Assembly (NCBI RefSeq): GCF_014705715.1
Contig: NZ_JACXLC010000001.1
Span: 2,165,360 to 2,229,359, forward strand
Origin: Erythrobacter rubeus
GTDB lineage: Bacteria; Pseudomonadota; Alphaproteobacteria; Sphingomonadales; Sphingomonadaceae
Length of the DNA stretch: 64,000 nt
Direction: 5' to 3'
A program made the position numbers and the translations under genes. The notes beneath the pieces were generated by a model that saw only the letters and a list, made by a program, of their open reading frames with translations, had not been told where the DNA came from and searched no databases. Below are positions 35,060 to 44,571 of the stretch, piece after piece (positions within the stretch are counted from its first letter, which is position 1; each line of letters starts with the position of its first letter).

Positions 35060-36172
35060 ATGCACGACGTTCTGTTCCAGCCGCTCACCATGGGTGCCCT
35101 ACAGGCGAAGAACCGCATTTTCATGGCCCCGCTCACTCGCGGGCGCGCTGCCGATCCGATGTTCGTGCCCAACGAGATGATGGCGACCTATTACCGCCAG
35201 CGCGCCGGTGCCGGGATGATCCTGACCGAGGCTACGGGGATCAGCCGCGAAGGTCTGGGCTGGCCTTCGGCACCCGGTATCTGGAGCGATGAGCAGACCG
35301 AAGCGTGGAAGCCGATTACCAAGGCCGTTCATGACGAAGGCGGCCTTATCGTCATGCAGCTCTGGCACATGGGGAGGATCGTCCATCCGGTTTTCCTCGA
35401 TGGCAACCCGCCCTTTTCTGCCAGCGCAACGACTGCGCCCGGTGAAGCGCACACGCCCGAGGGCAAGCAGCCCTACGCCGAGGCGCGGGCCATGACGAAG
35501 GAAGATATCGACCCGACGATCGCCGATTATCGCCGCGCGGCGGAGAACGCGAAGAAGGCCGGTTTCGACGGCGTCCAACTGCACGGTGCGAATGGCTACC
35601 TGATCGACCAGTTCCTGCGCGACAAGACCAATTTGCGCACCGACGAATATGGCGGATCGCCTGAAAACCGCACGCGGCTTATGCGCGAAGTGCTGGAAGT
35701 TCTTATCGAAGTGTGGGGCGCGGACCGCGTCGGTATCCGGCTTTCGCCCAATGGCGACTCGCAAGGAACCGACGACAGCAACCCCGCCGCGACTTTCGGT
35801 GCCGCTGCCAAGGTTTGCGAAGAGCTCGGCCTGGCATTCGTCGAATTGCGCCAGCCGGGGCCCGATGGGACTTTCGGCAGCACCGATGTTCCGAAGCAGG
35901 ATCCCGTCATCCGGGCGAATTACACCGGGCCGCTGATCCTGAATTCCGACTATTCCGCGCAGGAAGCCGCCGACGATGTATCGAGCGGACGCTGCGAGGC
36001 AGTGACCTTTGGCCGGCCGTATATCTCCAACCCAGATCTTGAAAAGCGGATCGCTGCCGGAGCGCCGTTCAATCCGAACAAGGACGTGCCGAAAAGCTGG
36101 TACTTCCCGATCCCGCAGGGCTACATCGATTATCCGACTATGGAGCAAGAGAAGGCCGCGAACGCAGCCTGA
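35060..36172 (+). CDS. Alkene reductase of the old yellow enzyme family
   Basis: 370 residues, a FMN-binding TIM barrel. Visible motifs are NRIFMAPLTRGRA near the start, the substrate-binding QLHGANGYLIDQFL, then DEYGGSPENRTR and GIRLSPNGD. Family members such as NemA reduce activated alkenes, N-ethylmaleimide and nitrate esters with NAD(P)H. The start is supported by AGGAGG upstream of the ATG. It stands apart from genes of a defined pathway, so it is probably a detoxification enzyme. Confidence 0.92.
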   Translation: MHDVLFQPLTMGALQAKNRIFMAPLTRGRAADPMFVPNEMMATYYRQRAGAGMILTEATGISREGLGWPSAPGIWSDEQTEAWKPITKAVHDEGGLIVMQLWHMGRIVHPVFLDGNPPFSASATTAPGEAHTPEGKQPYAEARAMTKEDIDPTIADYRRAAENAKKAGFDGVQLHGANGYLIDQFLRDKTNLRTDEYGGSPENRTRLMREVLEVLIEVWGADRVGIRLSPNGDSQGTDDSNPAATFGAAAKVCEELGLAFVELRQPGPDGTFGSTDVPKQDPVIRANYTGPLILNSDYSAQEAADDVSSGRCEAVTFGRPYISNPDLEKRIAAGAPFNPNKDVPKSWYFPIPQGYIDYPTMEQEKAANAA

Positions 36173-36179
36173 TCAGACC

Positions 36180-36551
36180 CTATTCACCCTCTTCCTGCAC
36201 CGCTGGCGGCGCCGGTGGTGCAGGCTGGGGCGGAGCGACAGGCAGGGAGCCTCCTTCGCCATTGCTCGCAGCGTCAGCCGCCTGCGTTCTTTCGCTCTCA
36301 GCCTCCCCGTCGTCATCGCCATCGTCCGAAGTCGTCGTTGATGTGGCTGCCTCATCCACGGGTTCGATCGGCGGGGACTGCGATGTCAGCTGATCGAGAG
36401 GCAGCATGTCGTCGCTGATCGAACCGCCCAGTACATTGCCGGTCACCTCGCCGCCCTCATTTGCCGCGGTGTCTTCGCCGGAGGGATCATCGCTCCCACA
36501 GGCGGCTAGCAGTGCGAAAGCCGCACAGGCAGTGATCGATCGCTTCATCAT
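36180..36551 (-). CDS. Small acidic, proline-rich lipoprotein
   Basis: About 123 residues, not recognised. The N-terminus [20 protein letters not shown] has a lipobox (LLAAC), so it should be lipid-anchored in the envelope. The rest is low-complexity: Asp/Glu/Ser-rich, then Pro/Ala-rich at the end. Starts at 36551 or 36548 are both possible (ATGATG). They overlap the stop of lipB, so the two genes are coupled. Confidence 0.7.
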   Translation of the reverse strand: MMKRSITACAAFALLAACGSDDPSGEDTAANEGGEVTGNVLGGSISDDMLPLDQLTSQSPPIEPVDEAATSTTTSDDGDDDGEAESERTQAADAASNGEGGSLPVAPPQPAPPAPPAVQEEGE

Positions 36552-37240
36552 GTCGCCCGCGCCTTTCGCGCAGATTTGTCGAGCGCGTCAAGAAAGCTCT
36601 GTGAACGGGCGATCAAGGCCTCGTCCCATTCCTGAGGCGAGATCTGTTTCCCGAGCCTCGCCATGCTGGTCACGCCAAACTCTTCGATACCGCACGGCAC
36701 AATCCCTCCAAAATGCGACAGGTCCGGGTCGAGATTGACGGAAAATCCATGCATCGTCACCCAGCGGCGGACACGAACGCCGATTGCGCCGACCTTGGCC
36801 TCGCGCCCGTCGATATCCTGCGTCCAGATGCCGACGCGCCCTTCCGCTCGCCAGCTGTCGATCCCGAAATCGCCGAGCGTGTCGATTACCCACCCCTCGA
36901 TCGCATGGACGAAGCAGCGCACATCCTTGCCGCGCTTGTTTAGGTCGAGCACGAGATAGCCGACCCGCTGCCCCGGACCGTGATAGGTGTAGCGCCCGCC
37001 GCGCCCGGCTTCGACAACTTCGAAGCGCGGATCGACAAGCTCGCTGGGATCGGCGCTGGTGCCGGCGGTGTAGACCGGCAGATGTTCAAGCAGCCAGATC
37101 AGCTCAGCGGCATCGCCTGCGGAAACAGCCGCATTGCGCGCCTCCATCTCATCGAGCGCGGCACGATAAGGGATTTGAGCGCTCTCGCGCCGCCATTCCA
37201 TGGGACCAAAACCATCCTGCTGATGAGCGATGCTTGCCAT
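36548..37240 (-). CDS. lipB: Octanoyltransferase LipB
   Basis: 230 residues. [12 protein letters not shown] is the family's substrate-binding signature. [10 protein letters not shown] carries the catalytic Lys, and GIVPCGI holds the catalytic Cys. LipB moves octanoate from acyl carrier protein to lipoyl domains of 2-oxoacid dehydrogenases. I chose the ATG at 37240. A start at 37393 would add about 51 residues that overlap the divergent gene. lipA is not adjacent. Confidence 0.95.
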   Translation of the reverse strand: MASIAHQQDGFGPMEWRRESAQIPYRAALDEMEARNAAVSAGDAAELIWLLEHLPVYTAGTSADPSELVDPRFEVVEAGRGGRYTYHGPGQRVGYLVLDLNKRGKDVRCFVHAIEGWVIDTLGDFGIDSWRAEGRVGIWTQDIDGREAKVGAIGVRVRRWVTMHGFSVNLDPDLSHFGGIVPCGIEEFGVTSMARLGKQISPQEWDEALIARSQSFLDALDKSARKARAT

Positions 37241-37307
37241 CCCTTGTTGGTGGGGGCATTGAGTGTTCAGATCAAGGGACAAGACGCGAGATGCGCGCGG
37301 GGGATCG

Positions 37308-38138
37308 ATGAATTTTGATATGAACAAGATATGGTCGCGCGCGATGGAGCTGGTGCGCGACAATTTCCAGTTTCTGGTGGTGATCGCAGGCATCTTCCTG
37401 TTGCTGCCGACGCTCGCTGCTTACCTGCTCATCCCCGATTTGCAGGCGGTCATGGACCCCGCCGCCGATCCCGAGGTTCTTGCAGCGCAGCTTCAGGACA
37501 AGCTTGGACCGCTCCTTGGAGTGGGGATCGTCGCGATGATATTCCAGTTTGCAGGTTACGGCGCGATGGTTGCTCTGATGGGCAATGCGCGGCCGACCGT
37601 CGGCGACGCACTGAAGGCAGGCTTGAAAGTCGTGCCGAGCACTTTCGGTGTGCTCGTTATCTTCATCCTTGCGTATGTTTTGAGCGCAATCGTGATTTCG
37701 GTGCCGGTCGGCATTATTGTCAGCCTCTCGGGGCTCGCGTCCCTGGCCTTCATCGCGGCCATCGTGGTTCTCGCGTTTGTCGTCTTCCTGCTTGCAAGAA
37801 TGTCGATGAGCCTGCCCGTCCTCGTGCTGGAAGGGACGCTCAATCCTATCAAGGCGGTTTCGCGCAGCTTCCGCCTGACGGGCCCGAAAAAGTGGTCGAT
37901 CATGCTGTTTTGGGGCGTCTTGTTCGCAGCATATATGGTGGTCGCGCTGCTTCTCACTTCGATCTTTGGCCTGATCGCAGCGCTCGCTGGCGACAGCGTG
38001 GTTGCCATGCTGATCCTCGGGCTCACCAACGGGTTGCTGGGCATGGGCATCGGCATGATCGTATCCGGACTTGCGGTCGCCATGCACGGGCAGCTCGCCG
38101 GACCGAGCGAGGCGGAGCTGACGTCTACCTTTGAATGA
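37308..38138 (+). CDS. Polytopic membrane protein, glycerophosphodiester-phosphodiesterase membrane-domain-like
   Basis: 276 residues, with about six transmembrane helices. [18 protein letters not shown] is the short cytosolic loop with conserved basic residues seen in GPDPase-membrane-domain-like (YciC-like) proteins. No catalytic domain is attached. The ATG at 37308 gives a clean [15 protein letters not shown] start; 37263 would add 15 residues in the lipB upstream region. Function unknown, possibly membrane organisation. Confidence 0.68.
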   Translation: MNFDMNKIWSRAMELVRDNFQFLVVIAGIFLLLPTLAAYLLIPDLQAVMDPAADPEVLAAQLQDKLGPLLGVGIVAMIFQFAGYGAMVALMGNARPTVGDALKAGLKVVPSTFGVLVIFILAYVLSAIVISVPVGIIVSLSGLASLAFIAAIVVLAFVVFLLARMSMSLPVLVLEGTLNPIKAVSRSFRLTGPKKWSIMLFWGVLFAAYMVVALLLTSIFGLIAALAGDSVVAMLILGLTNGLLGMGIGMIVSGLAVAMHGQLAGPSEAELTSTFE

Positions 38139-38144
38139 GTTCAG

Positions 38145-38780
38145 TCAGCCGCGCTCAGGCGCTTTCCATGCCCAGTACAATTTGCAGGGCAGGATGTTGA
38201 GCCATTCGAAGCCCGCGTCGATCCGTTCGAAATAGGGTGCGGATTCGTCCCTCACTGCAGAGGTAAACTGGTAGGCGAGAAAGCCGCCGCCGGGCTTCAG
38301 CACATCATGCGTCGCCTTTGCGATGGCCGAGGCGACGCCTGCGGGAAGCGTCGAAAAGGGCAAGCCGGAGAGGACGTAATCGGCCTGACCCAGACCGAGA
38401 TCGCGCAGGATCTGCTCGACATTTTCCGCTGATCCCAAGACAGCGTGGAACCGTTTGTCGCGGATCGAGCGATTGAGGTAGTCGATGTAGATCGGGTTGG
38501 TATCGATCACCACAAGCGCGCCGTCGCCGCGCAATTTATCGAGCACGGGACGGCAGAAAGTGCCGATTCCGGGACCATATTCGACGAAGACCTCGCATTT
38601 TCCCCAATCGACCGGCGCGAGCATTTGCCGAACGGTGAAGCGGGAGGATGGAATGATCGATCCGACCATCCGCGGGTGCTCCAAAAATCCGCGAAAGAAG
38701 ACGGAGCACTGCGCCGCATAATCGCGCCATCTTGCGCGAAAACCGCCGCGTTTTCCGAGTGCTACGTTGTTGCCGGTCAT
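38145..38780 (-). CDS. SAM-dependent methyltransferase, phospholipid N-methyltransferase-like
   Basis: 211 residues. The SAM-binding motif VEYGPGIGTF lies at about residues 65-75, followed by the acidic motif VVIDTNPIYI. LSGLPFSTLP is the active-site motif often seen in PmtA-type phosphatidylethanolamine N-methyltransferases of alphaproteobacteria. The N-terminal segment VGSIIPSSR is also typical. It probably acts at the inner membrane face; rRNA-adenine or other methyltransferase activity is less likely. Convergent with the membrane protein gene, 6 bases apart. Confidence 0.78.
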   Translation of the reverse strand: MTGNNVALGKRGGFRARWRDYAAQCSVFFRGFLEHPRMVGSIIPSSRFTVRQMLAPVDWGKCEVFVEYGPGIGTFCRPVLDKLRGDGALVVIDTNPIYIDYLNRSIRDKRFHAVLGSAENVEQILRDLGLGQADYVLSGLPFSTLPAGVASAIAKATHDVLKPGGGFLAYQFTSAVRDESAPYFERIDAGFEWLNILPCKLYWAWKAPERG

Positions 38781-38891
38781 ATTCCTCTGCCGCCCGGCCC
38801 TGCCGGATCATCGATTGAAAACAGAGCCTTCGGTTCGCAGACTGCATATCCGTTTGCAAGTCCCCAGCCGCTGGCTTAGCCAATCCGCCTG

Positions 38892-40268
38892 ATGGCCGAC
38901 GTCGAACCTCTTCCGAGCGTAACCGCACCCCGGCCCGTGTCGCGCGGGCGCATGGCGCTGCTCTTCACGGTCATGCTGGTCACGGCGGCGGGCAATACGG
39001 CGATGCAATCGGTCATGCCGTCGATCGGCACCGCGCTCGACGTGGACGATGTCTGGATCAGCTTAGCCTATAGCTGGTCGGCGTTGCTGTGGGTCGTGTG
39101 CGCCCCGATCTGGGCCGACAGGTCCGACCGGCGCGGGCGCAAGGCGATGATGGCGCTGGGTCTTACTGGCTTTATCGTGTCGATGGCGCTGTGCGGCCTT
39201 GTACTGTGGGCCGGTCTGTCGGGCTGGATCACCGCGTTCTGGGCACTGATCGCGTTCGCGGCCGCGCGCAGCCTTTATGGCGGGTTCGGCAGCGCGGCCC
39301 CTCCCGCCGTTCAGGCCTACGTTGCCGCGCGAACTCCGCGCGCCGAGCGGACGCAGGCGCTTTCGCTGATTGCATCGAGCTTTGGCCTCGGCACGGTGAT
39401 CGGCCCCGCGCTTGCGCCGCTGATGGTGCTGCCTTTCCTTGGCCTCGGCCTGACAGGGCCCTTCATCTGCTTCGCAGTGCTCGGCCTCGCCGCGCTGATC
39501 CTGCTGCGCCTGCGCCTGCCCAATGATGAGCCGCAATTCCCCGCGCGAGGCCGCGCGTATGATGCACCCTATGCCAATGGCTCGGGAGGCGCGCCGCATG
39601 AGCATTACGATCACGATGACGACGACGATCAGGAAAGCGGGCCCGCGGCGTTACCGGACGCGCCGGTCAAGCGCCTGCGGTGGTTCGAGCCTCGATTGCG
39701 CCCCTGGGTCATCTCCGGGCTGATCGGGGGTCATGCGCAGGCGATGGTGCTGGGCATATCGGGCTTCCTCGTCCTCGACCGCCTTGGCCTGCGCGATAGC
39801 CCGGCGGAGGGCGCAGGCCCGGTCGGTATCGTGCTGATGAGCGGAGCCATCGCGACATTGCTGGCGCAGTGGGGGCTGATCCCGCGTTTCGACCTGGGCC
39901 CGCGAGCGGCCACTTTGTCCGGTATCCTCGTCGCGGCGGCGGGGGTCGCCTTGCTTGGCGCGGCGGGCGATCTGCACATGATCGCGCTGGGTTACGCCAT
40001 CGCCTCGCTTGGGTTCGGATTGTTCCGGCCCGGCACGACGGCAGGGACATCGCTGGCGGTATCGCGCGCTGAGCAGGGACAAGCCTCGGGCATCGTCGCG
40101 TCGGTTGCCGGAGCGAGCTTCATCTATGCGCCCGCGCTCGGCGTGTGGCTTTACAATGTCAGCGACTGGCTCGGCTTCGGGCTCATCATCGCGCTATGCC
40201 TGATCGTGGCACTGGTCGGCGCTCGGACGCTCCAGCTCGACAGCAAGCTGACCCGCGAGAGCGCCTAA
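38892..40268 (+). CDS. MFS transporter with a His/Asp-rich central loop
   Basis: 458 residues with about 12 transmembrane helices. The MFS loop 2-3 motif ADRSDRRGRKAMM is at about residues 77-90. The central cytosolic loop (about residues 218-258) is unusual for the family, with EHYDHDDDDDQE. Such a run could bind divalent metal. Substrate unknown. Its stop overlaps the convergent ArsC-family gene by 4 bases. Confidence 0.85.
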   Translation: MADVEPLPSVTAPRPVSRGRMALLFTVMLVTAAGNTAMQSVMPSIGTALDVDDVWISLAYSWSALLWVVCAPIWADRSDRRGRKAMMALGLTGFIVSMALCGLVLWAGLSGWITAFWALIAFAAARSLYGGFGSAAPPAVQAYVAARTPRAERTQALSLIASSFGLGTVIGPALAPLMVLPFLGLGLTGPFICFAVLGLAALILLRLRLPNDEPQFPARGRAYDAPYANGSGGAPHEHYDHDDDDDQESGPAALPDAPVKRLRWFEPRLRPWVISGLIGGHAQAMVLGISGFLVLDRLGLRDSPAEGAGPVGIVLMSGAIATLLAQWGLIPRFDLGPRAATLSGILVAAAGVALLGAAGDLHMIALGYAIASLGFGLFRPGTTAGTSLAVSRAEQGQASGIVASVAGASFIYAPALGVWLYNVSDWLGFGLIIALCLIVALVGARTLQLDSKLTRESA

Positions 40269-40609
40269 AGCAGCTTATGCACCTCATCCTGCGGACGGCA
40301 GATCGCCACGCCCTTTTCGGTTTCGACCAGCGGGCGGTTGATGAGTATCGGATCGGCCACCATCGCATCGAGCACGGTGTCGGCATCCGCATCGGGCAGG
40401 CCGCGCTCCTCGGCATCGGTTCCGCGCAGCCGCAGGCCTTGCGCAGGGGTGATCCCTGCATCCTTGTAAAGCTGTTTAAGCTTGTCTCGCGTAGGCGGGT
40501 TCTTGAGGTATTCGACGACCGTCAAATCCACGCCGTCCGTGTCCTCAAGAATCGCGAGCGTCTTGCGCGACGTCCCGCATTTCGGATTGTGCCAGATGGT
40601 CGCTTTCAT
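40265..40609 (-). CDS. arsC: ArsC-family arsenate reductase (glutaredoxin type)
   Basis: 114 residues. It begins IWHNPKCGTSRKTL, with the catalytic cysteine at residue 11. LRLRGTD and NRPLVETEKGVAICRP hold the arginines that bind the oxyanion. Glutaredoxin-type ArsC reduces arsenate to arsenite. No arsR, arsB or acr3 is adjacent, so the actual substrate may differ. The MFS gene that converges on it could be a coincidental neighbour. Confidence 0.85.
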   Translation of the reverse strand: MKATIWHNPKCGTSRKTLAILEDTDGVDLTVVEYLKNPPTRDKLKQLYKDAGITPAQGLRLRGTDAEERGLPDADADTVLDAMVADPILINRPLVETEKGVAICRPQDEVHKLL

Positions 40610-40711
40610 GCCCTGATCTCCTAACCGTTTCGATTCAACGCGCTAACCCGGGCGCGACTTGTTTGCCACATCAAAGACCTTTTGCGATCTTTTCTCAATT
40701 ACAGCTTGCAG

Positions 40712-40728
40712 TTGCGAGTAAGTTGCAA
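40712..40728. promoter_or_regulatory. Iron-box-like inverted repeat upstream of the siderophore receptor
   Basis: TTGCGA, five bases, TTGCAA: an inverted repeat with one mismatch, 37 bases before the receptor start. Its size and its position ahead of a siderophore-type receptor fit a Fur-like operator. The regulator is inferred. Confidence 0.4.
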
Positions 40729-40764
40729 TAGCAGCCTTTCAACGGACGGAAGGAAATTACCCAA

Positions 40765-42906
40765 ATGATTCATCGCCTCTCGCGCGCGGCGCTCCTGCTT
40801 GGCTGCGCCACTTTTGCATTCCCGGCAGCTGCAGAAACTACAGACAGCGCTGCGGACTCGGTCGATTACGGCGACCGCGAAATCGAAGTGCGCGGCGATG
40901 TTCTCTACAGCGATCAGCTCAATTCGGTGAAGACCCCGACACCGGTTATCGATGTCCCGCAATCGGTTTCGATCGTCACGCAGGAACAGATCATTCAGCA
41001 GGGCTTCGACAGTATCGCCGATATCGTCCTTTACACGCCCGGCGTCACCAATTCGCAAGGCGAAGGCCACCGCGACGCAGTCGTATTTCGCGGAGTGCGT
41101 TCGACCGCCGATTTCTTCGTCGACGGCGTGCGCGATGACGTGCAGTATTACCGCAGCCTCTACAACCTAGAACAGGTTGAGATCCTGCGCGGTCCGAACG
41201 CGCTGCTGTTCGGTCGCGGCGGAACCGGCGGCGTGCTGAACCGCGTGACCAAGAAGGGCGCAATCGGCCAGCAATTTGTCGGCTATCTCGGCTCGGTCGA
41301 CACCTTCGGTGCCTTCACCGGCCAGATCGACGTCAACTTTGCCACCAGCGAGAGCACCGCGCTGCGCATCAACGCAGCCTACGAAGACCTCAACAATCAA
41401 CGCGATTTCTTCGATGGAGAGCGGATCGGGATCAACCCGACCTTCCGTGCCGAGCTGGGCCCGGCAACAATCATCGACCTGTCATACGAGTTTATCGACC
41501 ACGAACGCTTCATCGATCGCGGTATTCCCGCGACCGAAGCGGGCCTGCCGGCTGAGCAATTCGACCGCATCACTTTCGGCGATCCGATCGACAATTTCAC
41601 CACTCTCGAAGCCCATGTCTTCCGCGGCACGATCCAGCACGCCTTTTCCGAAAGCTTCAAAGGGAATTTCACCGCATCCTACGGTGATTACGACAAGGTC
41701 TATTCCAACCTGTTCCCGGTCGGTTTCGATGAGACCGCAAACGAAGTCGCGCTCGATGGCTATATCGACACCACCCAGCGCGAAAACCTGATCCTGACGG
41801 CAAACCTGATCGGCGAATTCGAAACCGGCAGCATCGGGCACACGATCCTGTTCGGCGGTGAGTTCATCGACACGGTCAACAACAACGACCGCTTCAATTC
41901 CTTCTTCGACCAGACGCAGGATGACGTCGAGTTTTTCACTCCTGTCCGCCCGCTGGCGATCCGCGGCGGTGTCGGCGTCAATTCATCCGGCGAAACCACG
42001 GTCAACACGTTCTCGCAGCTGAACGACGACACCGAAGCCGATGTGACCGTGTTCTCGCTCTACATCCAGGACGAGATCGAACTGACCGACTGGCTCAACG
42101 TGGTACTCGGCGCGCGCTTCGACAGCTTCGACATCACGGTCGACAATATCGAGACGTTCATCGACACCGGCGTACGCGACATCGCGACGCGGGTCGATGA
42201 GGAAATTTCGCCGCGTGTCGGCGTCATCCTCAAACCGCAAGAGAACATCTCGATCTACGGCAGCTATTCGGAAAGCTTCCTGCCGCGATCGGGCGAGCAG
42301 TTCGCCGACATCAATCCGCCGGACGACGCGCTCGATCCCGATACGTTCGAAAACCTCGAGCTCGGGCTGAAATGGGATATTCTCGACGCGCTGAGTTTCA
42401 CCGCCGCGATCTTCCGCATCGAACAAAGCTCGCCGCAGGTGGCAGACGATGATCCGGGCACGCTCGATATCATAGACAGCGAAATCGAAGGCGTCGAACT
42501 GCAGCTGCAGGGCAACATCACCGATCGCTGGTTCTTCACCGCAGGGTACAGCTACCTCGACGGCAACCAGGTCGATGCTTTCGGCGTCGAAGGAAACCGG
42601 GTGCGCGAACTGCCCGAACACATGCTCAGCCTGTGGAGCACGTATCAGGTGACCGACCGGTTCGGTCTAGGCGGCGGCTTCACTTTCCAGGATGAGAGCT
42701 TCGCGGACAATGCGAACACTGTGACCCTCCCCGATTACATCCGCTTCGACGCGGCAGCGTATTACGACGTGTCCGACCGGGTGCGCCTGCAGGTGAACAT
42801 CGAAAACCTGTTCGACGAGGATTACTTCCCCAACGCACACATTGCCGACAACATCACCGTCGGCGCACCGCTCAACGCACGCTTTACGGTGACAGGCCGG
42901 TTCTAA
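40765..42906 (+). CDS. TonB-dependent siderophore receptor
   Basis: 713 residues. A signal peptide covers about 1-22 (FPAAAE). The plug domain shows TPTPVIDVPQSVSIVTQEQI and VFRGVRSTADFFVDGVRDD, then EILRGPNALLFGRGGTGG. These are typical of ferric catecholate and hydroxamate receptors of the FhuE/Fiu/FoxA group. The barrel ends ARFTVTGRF with a terminal Phe. It should import a ferric siderophore with TonB energy. No biosynthesis gene is adjacent. An iron-box-like repeat precedes it. It converges on the 2Fe-2S gene. Confidence 0.92.
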   Translation: MIHRLSRAALLLGCATFAFPAAAETTDSAADSVDYGDREIEVRGDVLYSDQLNSVKTPTPVIDVPQSVSIVTQEQIIQQGFDSIADIVLYTPGVTNSQGEGHRDAVVFRGVRSTADFFVDGVRDDVQYYRSLYNLEQVEILRGPNALLFGRGGTGGVLNRVTKKGAIGQQFVGYLGSVDTFGAFTGQIDVNFATSESTALRINAAYEDLNNQRDFFDGERIGINPTFRAELGPATIIDLSYEFIDHERFIDRGIPATEAGLPAEQFDRITFGDPIDNFTTLEAHVFRGTIQHAFSESFKGNFTASYGDYDKVYSNLFPVGFDETANEVALDGYIDTTQRENLILTANLIGEFETGSIGHTILFGGEFIDTVNNNDRFNSFFDQTQDDVEFFTPVRPLAIRGGVGVNSSGETTVNTFSQLNDDTEADVTVFSLYIQDEIELTDWLNVVLGARFDSFDITVDNIETFIDTGVRDIATRVDEEISPRVGVILKPQENISIYGSYSESFLPRSGEQFADINPPDDALDPDTFENLELGLKWDILDALSFTAAIFRIEQSSPQVADDDPGTLDIIDSEIEGVELQLQGNITDRWFFTAGYSYLDGNQVDAFGVEGNRVRELPEHMLSLWSTYQVTDRFGLGGGFTFQDESFADNANTVTLPDYIRFDAAAYYDVSDRVRLQVNIENLFDEDYFPNAHIADNITVGAPLNARFTVTGRF

Positions 42907-42910
42907 AAGT

Positions 42911-43471
42911 TCAGGAGCCGCCGTCCGGATCGGAGGGCGACGCTCTGAGCGCAGGGACGCTGGCCGCGGCATCGGCGGCGCTGATACCCGGTGCGGGGGC
43001 GGCGCTGATGCTTTCGCCGCGGCGCATTACGCGCCCGGCCCGCTGGATCGCCTCGACTAGCCGGGGATAGACACCGCACCGGCACATATTCGTGATCGCC
43101 GCTTCGATCTCGGCCTTGCTCGGCGCAGAATTGCGATCGAGCAGAGCGGCTGCCGCGATCACGATGCCCGGCGTGCAATAGCCGCATTGGATCGCCTGCT
43201 CCGCCACCATCGCCTGCTGGACCGGGTGGGAGCGATCTCGCGACAGGCCTTCGATAGTGGTGATGAAGCGTCCTTCAGCCTCGGCAATGGTGATACGGCA
43301 GGATCGCAGCGCCGTGCCATCGACGAGCACCATGCATGCACCCACGCAGTCGCCGCCGCCGCAGCTCTTGGTGCCAGTCAGATTGGCAGCTTCACGCAGC
43401 GCGTAGAGCAGCGGCATTTCGGGATCGAGGTCGAATTCGACCGGACGATCGTTCACTGTCATGCGCGGCAT
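42911..43471 (-). CDS. Orphan [2Fe-2S] subunit of the xanthine-oxidase/isoquinoline-oxidoreductase type
   Basis: 186 residues. The N-terminal plant-type ferredoxin domain holds CGGGDCVGAC, then LRSC. The C-terminal helical domain has IQCGYCTPG and NMCRCGVY for the second cluster. The first motif has spacing C-x4-C-x3-C where the family has C-x4-C-x2-C, one residue more. An Ala/Pro-rich tail of about 35 residues follows. No molybdopterin large subunit or FAD subunit is in the window, so its electron partner must be encoded elsewhere. Confidence 0.85.
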   Translation of the reverse strand: MPRMTVNDRPVEFDLDPEMPLLYALREAANLTGTKSCGGGDCVGACMVLVDGTALRSCRITIAEAEGRFITTIEGLSRDRSHPVQQAMVAEQAIQCGYCTPGIVIAAAALLDRNSAPSKAEIEAAITNMCRCGVYPRLVEAIQRAGRVMRRGESISAAPAPGISAADAAASVPALRASPSDPDGGS

Positions 43472-43480
43472 GGGCCAGCC

Positions 43481-43696
43481 TTACGGAGCGTAAAATTCAA
43501 GCAGGCCGCAGCGATCGCAGCGATGTGTCTCAACTTCGCGGACTGCTTTCTTGTCGACCTTGATCGATCCCCACCACGCTTTGCGCGGCTCACCGGGCTG
43601 CCATTTTGCAACGTGAACAGCACCATAGCCTTCATCGATCAAATGGCCTTGCTGCATCCTGCCCTGGCATTTGCCGCAGGTCTTGGTGGGGCGCAT
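43481..43696 (-). CDS. Small zinc-ribbon-like protein
   Basis: 71 residues. Two CxxC pairs (CGKC at residues 7-10 and CDRC at 60-63) should bind zinc. Between them are GHLIDEGYG and KAWWGSI. Not a family I can name with a function. It starts at the stop of the aldolase-family gene (one shared base), so the two are coupled. Confidence 0.75.
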   Translation of the reverse strand: MRPTKTCGKCQGRMQQGHLIDEGYGAVHVAKWQPGEPRKAWWGSIKVDKKAVREVETHRCDRCGLLEFYAP

Positions 43697-44460
43697 TACT
43701 TACGCCAGCTGTCGTCGATCTTGTCGACGCGCCGCTTCCACGCTTCGAAATCGAACACACCGGCACCGCCTTGCTGTTGCATCACCGAAAGATCGCGCTG
43801 GTGAACATCGACGACCTCCTGCGGGACGACGTTGGCCTCGCCCTGGCTGAGCGTTGCGACCTGGATTTCGCACGCCCGCTGGAGCGCCCACATCTTCACG
43901 AACATGCCCTGGATACCCTTGTCCATCACGACCGGGCCGTGATTGCGGAGCATCAAAATCGAGTGATCGCCGAGGTTTTCGACCAGCCGCTCACCCTCTT
44001 CCGCGCGCACCGTCACCCCTTCGAAATCGTGGTAGCCGATCTGGTCCTGAAAGTTGCAGGCATAGAAATTGGTCGGGACGAGGCCGTCCTTGTGGCTGCA
44101 CACCGCCATGGTCGCGGTCGTGTGAACGTGGCAGATCGCATTGGCGCGTTCGCCCAGATGCTTGTGAAAATAGGCATGCTGGGTGAAACCCGCCTTGTTC
44201 ACCATGTAGGGCGAACCGCCGACATTGTTGCCCTCGACATCGATCTTCACGAGGTTCGATGCGGTCACCTCGTCATAGAGCAGCCCGAACGGATTGATGA
44301 GGAAGGTGTCTTTCTCCCCCGGCACTTTCAGTGAAATGTGATTGTAGATCGATTCCGACCAGCCGAGGTGGTCGAATATCCGGTAGCACGCTGCGAGATC
44401 GAGCCGCGCCTGCCATTCTTCCTTGCTGCATTCGATGTTTGGTTTGAGCTGCGTTGCCAT
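43696..44460 (-). CDS. Class II aldolase/adducin family protein
   Basis: 254 residues. Metal-ligand histidines lie in CHVHTTATM and in MLRNHGPVV. SIYNHISLKVPG and LINPFGLLYDEV complete the family pattern. Members include fuculose-phosphate aldolase and ribulose-5-phosphate epimerase relatives. This sequence is of the aldolase-like group with unknown substrate. The ATG at 44460 was chosen, since the extra residues from 44481 are basic and not conserved. It is followed immediately by the zinc-ribbon gene and then the 2Fe-2S gene on the same strand. Confidence 0.87.
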   Translation of the reverse strand: MATQLKPNIECSKEEWQARLDLAACYRIFDHLGWSESIYNHISLKVPGEKDTFLINPFGLLYDEVTASNLVKIDVEGNNVGGSPYMVNKAGFTQHAYFHKHLGERANAICHVHTTATMAVCSHKDGLVPTNFYACNFQDQIGYHDFEGVTVRAEEGERLVENLGDHSILMLRNHGPVVMDKGIQGMFVKMWALQRACEIQVATLSQGEANVVPQEVVDVHQRDLSVMQQQGGAGVFDFEAWKRRVDKIDDSWRK

Positions 44461-44571
44461 GATCCGGCGTCCTTTCCTCAATTCGCGTTTGCGCCGTTAT
44501 CGCACGGCGAGGGGGCGGCGCACAAGGATTCGCTTTACGCCTAGCCTGCCCTGCGGCTAGGCGAGCAGACG

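Noticed and set aside
40265..40609. Functional link between the ArsC-family gene and the arsenosugar-type glycosyltransferases
   Set aside because: They are about 35 kb apart, with no other ars gene. ArsC-family proteins are common and often have other roles.
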